DNA of 64,000 nt from Micromonospora aurantiaca ATCC 27029 (lineage in GTDB: Bacteria > Actinomycetota > Actinomycetes > Mycobacteriales > Micromonosporaceae), in the NCBI RefSeq assembly GCF_000145235.1, contig NC_014391.1, positions 5,909,501 through 5,973,500 on the forward strand, read 5' to 3'. Below are positions 56,268 to 64,000 of this stretch, piece after piece; position 1 is the first letter of the stretch; every line of letters starts with the position of its first letter. The position numbers and the translations under genes are program-made. The notes under the pieces were generated by a model. That model did not search any database. It was not told the DNA's origin and was given only the letters and a program-made list of their open reading frames with translations.

Positions 56268-57341
56268 TCAGGCCGGGGCCAGCCAGCGGTGCAGCGTCGC
56301 CGCGCCGTCCCGGATCTTGGTCAGTTCGACGTGCTCGTCCTTGTGGTGCGCCAGGTTCGGGTCGCCGGGGCCGAAGTTCAGCGCCGGAATGCCCATGGCC
56401 GCGAACCGCGCCACGTCCGTCCAGCCCAGCTTGCCGATCGGCGCCGCACCGACCGCCGCCAGGAACTCCTGCGCCGCCGGGCTCTCCAGTCCGGGCGGCG
56501 CACCGGCCGCCGCGTCGGTGACCTCCAGCTCGAAGCCGGCGAAGACCTCGCGCAGGTGCGCCTCGGCGCCCGCCGGGTCGCGGTCCGGGGCGTACCGGTA
56601 GTTGATCTCGATCTCGCAGCGGTCCGGGATGACGTTGCCGGCCACCCCGCCGGTGATCCGCACCGCGTTGAGACCCTCGCGGTAGTCGCAGCCCTCGATC
56701 GTCACCCGGCGGGCCTCGTACGTGGTCAGCCGCCGCAGCACCTCGCTCGCGCCGTGGATGGCGTTGACGCCGTGCCAGGAGCGCGCCGCGTGGGCCCGCT
56801 CGCCGTGCGTGGTGACCACCGCCCGCATGGTGCCCTGGCAGCCCGCCTCGACGATCCCGTACGTCGGCTCCAGCAGCACTGCGAAGTCGGCCTCCAGCCA
56901 CTCGGGGTGGCTCTGCGCGACCAGGGTGAGGCCGTTGTACTTCGACTCGATCTCCTCGGCCTCGTAGAAGAAGTACGTGACGTCGTAGCGCGGGTCGGGC
57001 AGCGTCACCGCCAGGTGCAGCGCGAAGGCGACCCCGGACTTCATGTCGGAGGTGCCGCAGCCGTACATCAGGTCGCCACGCATGGTCGAGGGGAAGTTGC
57101 CGTTGAGCGGAACGGTGTCCAGATGGCCGGCGAGCACCACGCGCTGCGCCCGACCCAGGTCGGTCCGGGCCATGACGGTGTTCGAGTGCCGGTAGGTGGT
57201 CAGGTGCGGCACACCGCGCAGCACCTCCTCGACGCAGTCGGCGATGGCCTTCTCGTTGAGGGATACCGACTCGATGTCGACCAGGGCGCGGGTCAGCGCC
57301 ACCGGATCGGCCAGGACCTCGGGGGTCAACGGGTTCTGCAT
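56268..57341 (-). CDS. dapE: Succinyl-diaminopimelate desuccinylase
   Basis: This 357-aa M20-family dinuclear zinc hydrolase has LAGHLDTVPLNG near residue 70, GCGTSDMKSGVAFALH with the bridging Asp near residue 95, EAEEIESKYNG with the catalytic Glu near residue 130, and HHKDEHVEL near the end. It cleaves N-succinyl-LL-diaminopimelate in the lysine/peptidoglycan pathway. The ATG at 57341 follows TACCGT at 7 nt, so it is leaderless. It is divergent from dapD, which makes the substrate of the previous step but one. Confidence 0.92.
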   Translation of the reverse strand: MQNPLTPEVLADPVALTRALVDIESVSLNEKAIADCVEEVLRGVPHLTTYRHSNTVMARTDLGRAQRVVLAGHLDTVPLNGNFPSTMRGDLMYGCGTSDMKSGVAFALHLAVTLPDPRYDVTYFFYEAEEIESKYNGLTLVAQSHPEWLEADFAVLLEPTYGIVEAGCQGTMRAVVTTHGERAHAARSWHGVNAIHGASEVLRRLTTYEARRVTIEGCDYREGLNAVRITGGVAGNVIPDRCEIEINYRYAPDRDPAGAEAHLREVFAGFELEVTDAAAGAPPGLESPAAQEFLAAVGAAPIGKLGWTDVARFAAMGIPALNFGPGDPNLAHHKDEHVELTKIRDGAATLHRWLAPA

Positions 57342-57443
57342 GTCTCGCACGGTACCGTCATCCTCGGTGGGCGCGAGGGACACGTGCCGCGCCCCCGGCC
57401 GCGAGCAGCGGCGGACGCCGCCGCCGGAACGAGAGGTGACACA

Positions 57444-58403
57444 GTGACGTCCGCACCATCCGCCTGGGGCATCGGCCTGGCCACCGTCACCGCGCAGGAC
57501 CAGGTGCTCGACACCTGGTACCCGACCGGCAAGCTGGGTCTGGGCGAGCTGCCTCTGGTGCCCGGCGAGGACCGGGCCGACGTGCTCGACCTGCCTCCGG
57601 GCGCGATCGGGGAGCGGGCGCTGCCCGGGTTGCGCACTGTCGAGGTGACCACTGTGATCGGCTCGCTGGACGACCCGATCAAGGACGCCGCCGACGCGTA
57701 CCTGCGGTTGCACCTGCTCTCCCACCGCCTGGTGCGGCCCAACGAGCTGAACCTCGACGGCATCTTCGGCAAGCTGGCGAACGTGGCCTGGACGTCGGCC
57801 GGGCCGTGCCCGCCGGAGCGGGTGGACGAGCTGCGTGTCATCGAACGGGCCGCCGGCCGCCACCTGTCCGTGTACGGGGTGGACAAGTTCCCCCGGATGA
57901 CCGACTACGTGGTGCCGTCGGGGGTGCGGATCGCGGACGCGGACCGGGTCCGGCTGGGCGCGTACCTGTCGTCCGGCACCACCGTGATGCACGAGGGCTT
58001 CGTCAACTTCAACGCCGGCACGCTCGGCACCTCGATGGTCGAGGGCCGCATCGTGCAGGGTGTGGTTGTCGGCGACGGTTCCGACATCGGCGGCGGCGCC
58101 TCGATCATGGGCACGCTCTCCGGCGGCGGGACCGAGAAGGTGCGCATCGGTGAGCGGAGCCTGGTCGGAGCGAACGCCGGTGTCGGCATCACGCTCGGCG
58201 ACGACTGCGTGGTGGAGGCGGGCTGCTACATCACCGCCGCCTCGAAGATCACCCTGCCGGACGGCCGGACGGTCAAGGCCCGCGAGCTGTCCGGCGTCGA
58301 CGGGCTGCTGTTCTGGCGCAACTCGGTGACCGGCGCGCTGGAGGCGAAGCCCCGCACCGGCCAGGGCATCGCGCTCAACGCCGCGCTGCACGCCAACGAC
58401 TGA
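57444..58403 (+). CDS. dapD: Tetrahydrodipicolinate N-succinyltransferase
   Basis: This 319-aa trimeric left-handed beta-helix acyltransferase has the N-terminal domain VTTVIGSLDDPIKDAADAYLRLHLLS, then GAYLSSGTTVMHEGFVNFNAGTLG and the hexapeptide-like VGDGSDIGGGASIMGTLSGGG and VGANAGVGITLGDDCVVEAGCYITAAS. It is the actinobacterial DapD type (Rv1201c). It succinylates tetrahydrodipicolinate from succinyl-CoA. The GTG start is fixed by GAGAGG at 7 nt. A terminator follows. Confidence 0.95.
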   Translation: MTSAPSAWGIGLATVTAQDQVLDTWYPTGKLGLGELPLVPGEDRADVLDLPPGAIGERALPGLRTVEVTTVIGSLDDPIKDAADAYLRLHLLSHRLVRPNELNLDGIFGKLANVAWTSAGPCPPERVDELRVIERAAGRHLSVYGVDKFPRMTDYVVPSGVRIADADRVRLGAYLSSGTTVMHEGFVNFNAGTLGTSMVEGRIVQGVVVGDGSDIGGGASIMGTLSGGGTEKVRIGERSLVGANAGVGITLGDDCVVEAGCYITAASKITLPDGRTVKARELSGVDGLLFWRNSVTGALEAKPRTGQGIALNAALHAND

Positions 58404-58412
58404 GCCGTACCC

Positions 58413-58455
58413 CCGTCCGGGTCCGCGACGGCGACCGCCGCGCGGACCCGGACGG
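58413..58455. terminator. Bidirectional terminator between dapD and the subtilase
   Basis: Perfect 15-bp stem (58413-58427 with 58441-58455) between the convergent stops of dapD and the secreted protease gene. Confidence 0.8.
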
Positions 58456-58460
58456 CCGGC

Positions 58461-61400
58461 TCACCGCAGACGGTACGCCTGGATGATCCGCTGGGTCACG
58501 GTGTTGCCGGCGTCGTCACGGGCGGTGGCCCGCAGCGACGCGTACCCCGGGCCGGCCGGGTGCCGGACGGTGGCCGTCCACGCCCCGCCCTGCTTCTTCA
58601 GCGCCGCCTTCTGCCAGGTCTTGCCACCGTCGTAGGAGACGTCGACGGTGAGCGCCACGACCCGGCCGGACGGCGCGCCGGGCTGACGCTGCACCGTCAC
58701 CGGCACGGTGAACGTCCGGCCCGCCGGGGCCGAGCTGTCCGCCGCCAGCGGCGGGGTGAACCGGACCGCCATGGCCGGCAGCCGGGCCGGCACGTCGCCC
58801 GGTACCCGCTTGGAGCGGAACGTCCAGCTCGCCGAGACCTCGGTGCTCAGGTCGGCGAAGCCGCGCGTCGCACTGGTCTCCAGCCGGTAGTTCGCCGTTC
58901 CCGGCGGCACTGTGAACTCGCCGTAACCCGGGTAGGGCGACTCGTCGACCAGCTTGCCGTTGCGGTAGAGCCGGGTGTGCTCGGTGTCGTTGAGCGAGCC
59001 GCCCGGGTGCCCGGCCGCGTCGCTGTGCACCGGCAGCGAGACGATGACGGTGTCGCCGGTACGGGTGATGCCCTGCTCCGGCCACTGCGGCTGCGGGAAC
59101 GACGGGCCGAACGGGGCCTTGTTCCACTCGTCGCGGTAGCTGTGCCCGGCCCGGTAGCGGGTCGGCACTCGTTCCAGCGCCGCCCGCGGCTCCAGCCAGC
59201 CCTCCTCGGCCCGCTCACCGAAGGCCAGCTCGGCGCTCCAGCGGGTCCGGGTGACGCTGAGGTGGTCGATCCGCTTGCCCGGCACCTGGACGGGCAGGAC
59301 GATCGCCGAGCCGCCCATGTTGTAGTCGCGCTCCGCGTAGACGACCAGTTCGTTGTCCATCCCGGCGTAGCCGGCGGCGAACCGGTTCGTGACGGTGGCC
59401 AGGTCGGCCGGCCGGTAGTGCCGGACGAAGCCGGTCGGGAACCGGCCCGGGAACAGGTCGTTCAGGCCGTAGAAGTACGGGCTGCGCTCGGGCGCTGTCG
59501 GCTCGACCCACTGGCTGGCGAGCGCGCCGACGAAGACCTTGTCGGAGACGGTACGGCCGATCTGGGCCGAGTAGAGGCCCTCGAACCTGTCGGTCCACAG
59601 CCCGAAGCTGTTGTAGTAGTCGCCGAATCCCCAGGCCGCTGTGAGGTCGATCAGCAGTGGCGCCGCGCCGCGCTGCGGCACCGTGGTGCGGATCGGCTTC
59701 GCCCGCCGGGCGTCCAGCGCGAGCCGCTGGTTCCCGGCGACCACCAGTTCCGGCTGGGCGAGGAAGGAGACCTCCGACCAGCCCTGGTCACCGTCGACGA
59801 AGATCAGGCTCTGTACGCCGTACCGGCCCTTCGGCACCCGGATCCGGGTCTCGCCGCCGGTGCCGTAGACGTCCCGGTAGGTGCCGTCGTCGAGCCCGAG
59901 CAGGACGGTGTAGTACCCGTCGGTCAGGGCACCGGAGCGGTTGCGGTGGGTCACGGTCAGGTCGTAGCTCTCCACCTCGCGGTCGACAGCGAGCGGGGTC
60001 ACCACCACCGCGTCGCCGGCGCGGGCGAGCAGGCGGCCGGTCCAGTAGCCGTCGGCGCCGCCGAGCCGGGTGTCGATCACCACTGTCACCTGGGCGCTGT
60101 CGCCCGCCGGAACGGTGAGCCGCGAGGTGCTGAGGGTGAGCATGCCGGCCGGCGCGGTCCGCCCGCCCGGTCCGGTGAACTCGGTGCTCAGGTCCAGCGT
60201 GAGCGGGGCGGTCCCGCCGTTGCGGTAGGTGACGGTCCGGCTGATCGGCTTGTCGTCGGTGTGCGGCCAGGTCGCCACGCCGAACGAGACGGACGCCGGC
60301 TCGCTCGTCACCTGCTGGGTGATCGCGCGGGCGACGTCGACCCGGCCCGCACCCTGCTGGAACGCGGTCTGCTCCGGGTGCGGCTTCGCCGAGGCCATCA
60401 GCGTCGCCTTGTAGCGCTCGGGCGTCCAGCCGGGGTGCTGCTGGGCGAGCAGCGCGACCGCGCCGGCCACGTGCGGGGCGGCCATCGACGTGCCGGACAG
60501 CGAGGCGTACCGGTCCCCCACCGGGTCGCCGATCTGGCCGTGCGCGGCCCGCGCGGCCACGATCTCCACACCCGGCGCGGTGATGTCCGGCTTGATCGCC
60601 CCGTCGCCGACGCGGGGCCCGCGGCTGGAGAAGTCGGCGAGCACGTCGTCCCGGTCCACCGCGCCGACCGCGAGCGCGGCGTCGGCGGTGGCCGGCGAGC
60701 CGACCGAACCGTCGGCGCCGTCGTTGCCGGCGGAGATCACGAACAGCGTCCCGTGCTGCTCGGTGAGCGTGCCGACCGCCTGCTCCAGCGGGTCCACCTC
60801 CGGGGTGTCGCCGCCGCTGAGGCTCATGTTGACCACGGTGGCGTGCTGCTCGGCCGCGGCCCACTGCATGCCGGCCAGGATGGCCGACTCGGTGCAGCCG
60901 TAGACCTCGCAGACCTTCCCGGACAGCAGCGTGGCGTCCGGCGCCACGCCCCGGTACTTCCCGCCCGAGGCGGCGCCGCTGCCGGCGATGGTGGAGGCCA
61001 CGTGCGTGCCGTGCCCGACGATGTCGTCCGGGTCCGCCTCCTCGGTGAAGTTGCGCGACTCGGCGACCTTGCCGGCCAGGTCCGGGTGGCTGAGGTCGAC
61101 GCCGGTGTCGAGCACCGCGACCCGCACGCCCTTACCGGTCCAGCCGGCGGCCCAGGCGGTCGGCGCGCCGATCTGCGGCACGCTGTGGTCGAGTGTCAGC
61201 CGCCGCCGGCCGTCGAGCCAGATCCGGTCGACACCCCCCGCCGCGTCGAGCCGGGCGCCGGAGCGGTCGGCGCTCACCGCCTTCCAGAGCGCGCCGGTGT
61301 CGCCCTTGTCGGCGACGACGGCCGCGCCGGCGATCGCCGGCAGGTCGCGGGTCACCCGCGCGCCGGCGAGCGGGGCCGCCGTCCGCCGGGCCACCCCCGG

Positions 61401-61811
61401 CCGGTACGTCACGAGCAGCGGTACGCTGCCGCGCCGCGCGTCGTCGTACCCGGCCTCGATCAGCCCGCTCACGTCGAACAGGCGCCGGTCGAGCTTGCCG
61501 GCGCGGACCAGCGGGAGCGCGTCCTGCGGCATCACGGTGAGCCGGTCGCGCTCCCGCCCGACCAGGAACTGAATGTTGGCGCGGCCGGCGCCGGGGCGTA
61601 CCGCGGCACGGCCGCCCGAGGCGACTGTGACCCGGTCGCCGGTGATCAGGGTGACGGTGACCGGGCCGGCGCCGGGCTGGGCGGACGGGCCGGTAGGGGC
61701 GGACGGGCCGGTCGGTGCGGTGGGCGCGGCGGCCAGCGCGGGCACCGGCAGGCCGAGCGCCAGCGCCAGGCCGAGGCCGAGCGCCGTCATCTTTCTGCGG
61801 TTCCGGAGCAA
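58461..61811 (-). CDS. Large secreted subtilisin-like serine protease (S8)
   Basis: This 1116-aa protein has a signal peptide (basic LRNRRK then ALGLGLALALGLPVPALA), a Pro/Thr-rich start of the mature chain, a propeptide-like domain, and the S8 domain with Asp in VAVLDTGVDLSHPD, His in GHGTHVASTIAG and Ser in GTSMAAPHVAGAVA (about residues 240-460). Roughly 650 residues of beta-rich C-terminal domains follow, probably for substrate or cell-wall contact. The start is a TTG at 61811, 4 nt after AAGGAGG; the ATG 7 codons later would shorten the basic part of the signal. It is divergent from the acetyltransferase gene. Confidence 0.88.
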   Translation of the reverse strand: MLRNRRKMTALGLGLALALGLPVPALAAAPTAPTGPSAPTGPSAQPGAGPVTVTLITGDRVTVASGGRAAVRPGAGRANIQFLVGRERDRLTVMPQDALPLVRAGKLDRRLFDVSGLIEAGYDDARRGSVPLLVTYRPGVARRTAAPLAGARVTRDLPAIAGAAVVADKGDTGALWKAVSADRSGARLDAAGGVDRIWLDGRRRLTLDHSVPQIGAPTAWAAGWTGKGVRVAVLDTGVDLSHPDLAGKVAESRNFTEEADPDDIVGHGTHVASTIAGSGAASGGKYRGVAPDATLLSGKVCEVYGCTESAILAGMQWAAAEQHATVVNMSLSGGDTPEVDPLEQAVGTLTEQHGTLFVISAGNDGADGSVGSPATADAALAVGAVDRDDVLADFSSRGPRVGDGAIKPDITAPGVEIVAARAAHGQIGDPVGDRYASLSGTSMAAPHVAGAVALLAQQHPGWTPERYKATLMASAKPHPEQTAFQQGAGRVDVARAITQQVTSEPASVSFGVATWPHTDDKPISRTVTYRNGGTAPLTLDLSTEFTGPGGRTAPAGMLTLSTSRLTVPAGDSAQVTVVIDTRLGGADGYWTGRLLARAGDAVVVTPLAVDREVESYDLTVTHRNRSGALTDGYYTVLLGLDDGTYRDVYGTGGETRIRVPKGRYGVQSLIFVDGDQGWSEVSFLAQPELVVAGNQRLALDARRAKPIRTTVPQRGAAPLLIDLTAAWGFGDYYNSFGLWTDRFEGLYSAQIGRTVSDKVFVGALASQWVEPTAPERSPYFYGLNDLFPGRFPTGFVRHYRPADLATVTNRFAAGYAGMDNELVVYAERDYNMGGSAIVLPVQVPGKRIDHLSVTRTRWSAELAFGERAEEGWLEPRAALERVPTRYRAGHSYRDEWNKAPFGPSFPQPQWPEQGITRTGDTVIVSLPVHSDAAGHPGGSLNDTEHTRLYRNGKLVDESPYPGYGEFTVPPGTANYRLETSATRGFADLSTEVSASWTFRSKRVPGDVPARLPAMAVRFTPPLAADSSAPAGRTFTVPVTVQRQPGAPSGRVVALTVDVSYDGGKTWQKAALKKQGGAWTATVRHPAGPGYASLRATARDDAGNTVTQRIIQAYRLR

Positions 61812-61870
61812 CCTTCCTCCTTCGTCGGACGTTTCATCGAAGAGAGACACATCGACGCGGGTATCAGGAT

Positions 61871-61887
61871 TGCATACCGCGTATGCA
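61871..61887. promoter_or_regulatory. Perfect palindrome between divergent genes
   Basis: TGCATACCGCGTATGCA has 7-bp arms around CGC and lies in the 140-nt gap between the secreted protease (-) and the acetyltransferase (+). It is the only AT-rich part of that gap and is a candidate operator for a dimeric regulator. No regulator gene is adjacent. Confidence 0.45.
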
Positions 61888-61951
61888 TCGGGAAGTCGCC
61901 GATCCGACGGAACCGCCGACCCGGTCCCGGGCGGGCCGGGACGATCGAGCA

Positions 61952-62518
61952 ATGACCTCCATGAAGGACCGGATGCTGGCCGGCGAGCAGTACATCGCCG
62001 ACGACCCCGCGATCATCGCCGATCTGGAGCGCGCGGCCCGGCTCGGCGAACGCTTCAACCGCAGCTCCGCCGACGACCCGGCGGGCCGCCTCGCCGCGCT
62101 GCGCGAACTGCTCGGCTCACTCGGCGACGACGCCTGGGTCCGGCCGCCGCTGTACTGCGACTACGGCTTCCAGACGCACATCGGCCCGCGCACCTTCGTC
62201 AACTTCAACGCGGTCCTCCTCGACGTCGCCCGCATCACCATCGGCGCGGACGTCCAGATCGGACCGAACGTGCAGCTGCTCACCGCCACCCACCCGGTGG
62301 AGCCGGAAGCGCGCCGGGCCAAGTGGGAGTCGGCCCAGCCCATCACCATCGGTGACAACGTCTGGCTCGGCGGGGGCGTGATCGTGCTGGCCGGGGTGAC
62401 CATCGGCGAGAACACGGTGGTCGGCGCCGGCGCGGTGGTCACCCGCGACCTACCGGCCAACGTGGTGGCGGTGGGTAACCCCGCTCGCCCGATCAGGAAC
62501 CTGGGTCAACCGTCCTGA
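61952..62518 (+). CDS. Maltose/galactoside-type O-acetyltransferase
   Basis: This 188-aa hexapeptide-repeat acetyltransferase of the Maa/LacA/NodL group has the N-terminal MLAGEQYIADDPAI, then PLYCDYGFQTHIGPRTFVNFNAV, the catalytic His in LLTATHPVEPE near residue 113 and the closing loop GAGAVVTRDLPANVVAVGNPARPI. It acetylates a sugar from acetyl-CoA as a trimer in the cytoplasm. The physiological sugar is unknown. Confidence 0.9.
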   Translation: MTSMKDRMLAGEQYIADDPAIIADLERAARLGERFNRSSADDPAGRLAALRELLGSLGDDAWVRPPLYCDYGFQTHIGPRTFVNFNAVLLDVARITIGADVQIGPNVQLLTATHPVEPEARRAKWESAQPITIGDNVWLGGGVIVLAGVTIGENTVVGAGAVVTRDLPANVVAVGNPARPIRNLGQPS

Positions 62519-62601
62519 GCTGCGGGAACAACCGTTCCAGCGGATGCGGATTCCCGTCCGGTCACGCACTCTGGGTAGTAGTGCGTTTACCGGGAGGCAC
62601 A

Positions 62602-64000
62602 ATGGAACGGGTCCTCGAACTGCGGGTGCACGGGGTCTCCAACACCCCGCCGGATCAGCTGCTCGGCCTGACCGCCGGTGTCAACGGTGACGGTGCGCAA
62701 CCAACACTGGTCGCCGGCGGTCAGACCACCGGCTTCTACCGGTCCAGCACCGCCGGCCGGGACGACCCGATCACGGTCGAGGCGTACAGCTGGGGGCAGT
62801 TGACCTCCGGCGCGCGGACCCGGCGGGACGTGGAACGGGCGCTGTGGACGCTGATGCTCCCTTTCGCGCTGGCGAACGTCGCGCTGCACGCCCGCGCCGG
62901 CATCCCGCCCGACCCGGACCAGGAACGCTGGGCCAGCCGGTCCGGCATCACCGCCTGGTTGATCCGCCTGTTCTGCCTGAGCCTGACCTGCACGCTCGTC
63001 GTCACAGTGACCGGCGTCGGAGTGGACCTGGTCGGCTGGCAGTGCGTGGACGCGGCCTGCCTCGGCCGGCTCCCCGGCCCGTGGGAGTTCCTCGGCGACT
63101 CCTGGTGGCGCGAGGGCACCCGGGCGCTCGCGCTGGGGCTGCTGCTGCCGCTGCTCGTGCTGGCCGCGATCGGGCTCGTCGCCTTCCGCACCTACCAGTA
63201 CGAGGCGCAGATGCCCGCCGACCCGCACCACCACGCGCCGGCCCGGGAGGATGGTGAGCCGGTCGAACGACCGAACCCGCGCGAGCCCCCGCAGAACCCG
63301 CTCCAGGACCCGACGTTCTGGAACGGGGAAGGGCAACTGCGCCGGGCCGCCGTGCTGCACCTGTGCACCGGCGCCGTCAGCGCCGCAGCCGTACCGGTCG
63401 CCGCGGTGCTGATCATGGATCCGCCGCGCGGCGTACGGGCCGCCGTCGCCTGGCCCACTGTGGCGCTGCTCGCCGCCGTGGTGGTGATCGCCGTGGTAGC
63501 GGTCGCCCGTCCCTGGCTGAGCCGACGGCAGGGCGCCACGCCGCTCGGCCGGTGGAGCGCGGCGGTCGCGACGCTCACCGCGCTCGGACTGGTCGGGGCG
63601 TTCGTCCTGCTGCTGCTCCCCGACGGGACGGCCGGGCAGCCGCTGTCGGCGTACCGGCCGCCGGACGGGTGCGCGGCGCAACCGGGCACCGCCGGCTGTC
63701 GCGCCGACCGGTCACTGCCCGGGTACGACACCGCGATCGCCTGGCTCGTCGCGTACCAGGTGCTGTTGCTGCTCGCCATCGCCGCGGCGAACCGCTCCGG
63801 CCGCCGGGCGCTGATCGGACCCGCCACCGGGATGCTGCTGCTGCCGCTCGGCGCGACATGGATCGAACGCGGCCTGCCCGTGCTGCCCGCCGCGCCGGAC
63901 GAGCTGCACACCTGGATGCTGGTCGGCCCGGCCGTCGCGCTGGCCGCCGCCGGACTGTTCCTGCCCCGTCTGCGGCCGGCGGTGCCGACCCAGCCGCTCG
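62602..64000 (+). CDS. Large multi-pass membrane protein, partial
   Basis: This frame is open from an ATG at 62602 (after GGGAGG at 4 nt) to the right edge, 466 codons with no stop. It begins MERVLELRVHGVSNTPPDQLLGL, where RVHGV recalls the first strand of an alpha/beta-hydrolase-like fold. Membrane helices follow near residues 115-135, 175-195 and later pairs, with a large charged loop at about residues 200-240 (PADPHHHAPAREDGEP). I know similar large actinobacterial membrane proteins starting with HGVSGTPP, but no function. The C-terminal part lies outside the window. Confidence 0.65.
   Translation, partial: MERVLELRVHGVSNTPPDQLLGLTAGVNGDGAQPTLVAGGQTTGFYRSSTAGRDDPITVEAYSWGQLTSGARTRRDVERALWTLMLPFALANVALHARAGIPPDPDQERWASRSGITAWLIRLFCLSLTCTLVVTVTGVGVDLVGWQCVDAACLGRLPGPWEFLGDSWWREGTRALALGLLLPLLVLAAIGLVAFRTYQYEAQMPADPHHHAPAREDGEPVERPNPREPPQNPLQDPTFWNGEGQLRRAAVLHLCTGAVSAAAVPVAAVLIMDPPRGVRAAVAWPTVALLAAVVVIAVVAVARPWLSRRQGATPLGRWSAAVATLTALGLVGAFVLLLLPDGTAGQPLSAYRPPDGCAAQPGTAGCRADRSLPGYDTAIAWLVAYQVLLLLAIAAANRSGRRALIGPATGMLLLPLGATWIERGLPVLPAAPDELHTWMLVGPAVALAAAGLFLPRLRPAVPTQPL

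Overview
The window is about 72% G+C, uses GTG/TTG starts freely and has many leaderless-type genes (a TAnnnT box 6-8 nt before the start codon). Actinobacterial families dominate: WhiB7, mycoredoxin, AdnAB, SigE-type ECF sigma, DUF397/DUF5753, DUF5709, DUF5679, UPF0182 and MacRS-like. All this points to a Micromonospora-like chromosome (Micromonosporaceae). Several stretches keep gene sets I know from the Mycobacterium tuberculosis chromosome (SRAP-aroA-rsgA-hisN; UPF0182-PDZ protease-DUF2342; ABC1 kinase-whiB7-uvrD2-mrx1-nudC-adnBA; LOG-dapE-dapD). It therefore reads as core chromosome with small lineage-specific inserts, not as a mobile island. I saw no insertion sequence, prophage, CRISPR array or rRNA.

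Layout. 1-8.3 kb: SRAP (partial), aroA, rsgA, hisN, a DMT-like membrane protein, a GT4 glycosyltransferase, an SDR, a STAS/HATPase regulator and a DUF5709 protein. 8.3-16 kb: a MacRS-type two-component pair, a HATPase anti-sigma-type protein, a divergent PRPP-synthetase paralogue, glpK, purC and an orphan sugar-binding lipoprotein. 15.8-18.3 kb: an LfrA/SmvA-type efflux pump with its TetR regulator and a likely operator, then two initiator tRNA genes, each with its own promoter and terminator. 18.3-26.9 kb: an ECF sigma/membrane partner pair, UPF0182, a PDZ-Lon-like protease, a DUF2342 zinc protease, a GT-A-fold protein and a YgjP-like metalloprotease. 27.4-33.9 kb: DUF5679, an orphan ThiF-like protein, an ABC1 kinase, the whiB7 locus with a long attenuator leader and uORF, uvrD2 and mrx1. 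33.9-41.2 kb: an MFS transporter, an XRE-DUF5753/DUF397 pair, a NudC lacking its zinc ribbon and an active/inactive M16 protease pair. 41.3-44.5 kb: a sulfonate/nitrate-type ABC operon ending in an Rrf2 regulator, with a palindrome over its promoter. 44.7-54.3 kb: a small membrane protein, a 15-bp minisatellite, a DEAD-box helicase with a hairpin-sequestered ribosome site, a cold-shock protein and adnBA. 54.4-64 kb: two LOG-family proteins, dapE and dapD (lysine/DAP pathway), a large secreted subtilase, a maltose-type O-acetyltransferase and a partial multi-pass membrane protein.

The most informative structure is the roughly 470-nt whiB7 leader at 30923-31393. It has a promoter, an 84-codon uORF with a strong ribosome site, a hairpin whose 5' arm lies in the last codons of the uORF and shares bases with a downstream terminator, and then whiB7. 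This is the layout expected for ribosome-sensing control of intrinsic antibiotic resistance. Other regulatory candidates are a ribosome-site-sequestering hairpin before the DEAD-box helicase, operators for the TetR, XRE and Rrf2 regulators, and several families of intergenic imperfect palindromes. Three short genes are easily missed: 30312-30488 (-), 44715-44900 (-) and 56058-56219 (+). All functional calls come from motif recognition by eye; no database search was run.
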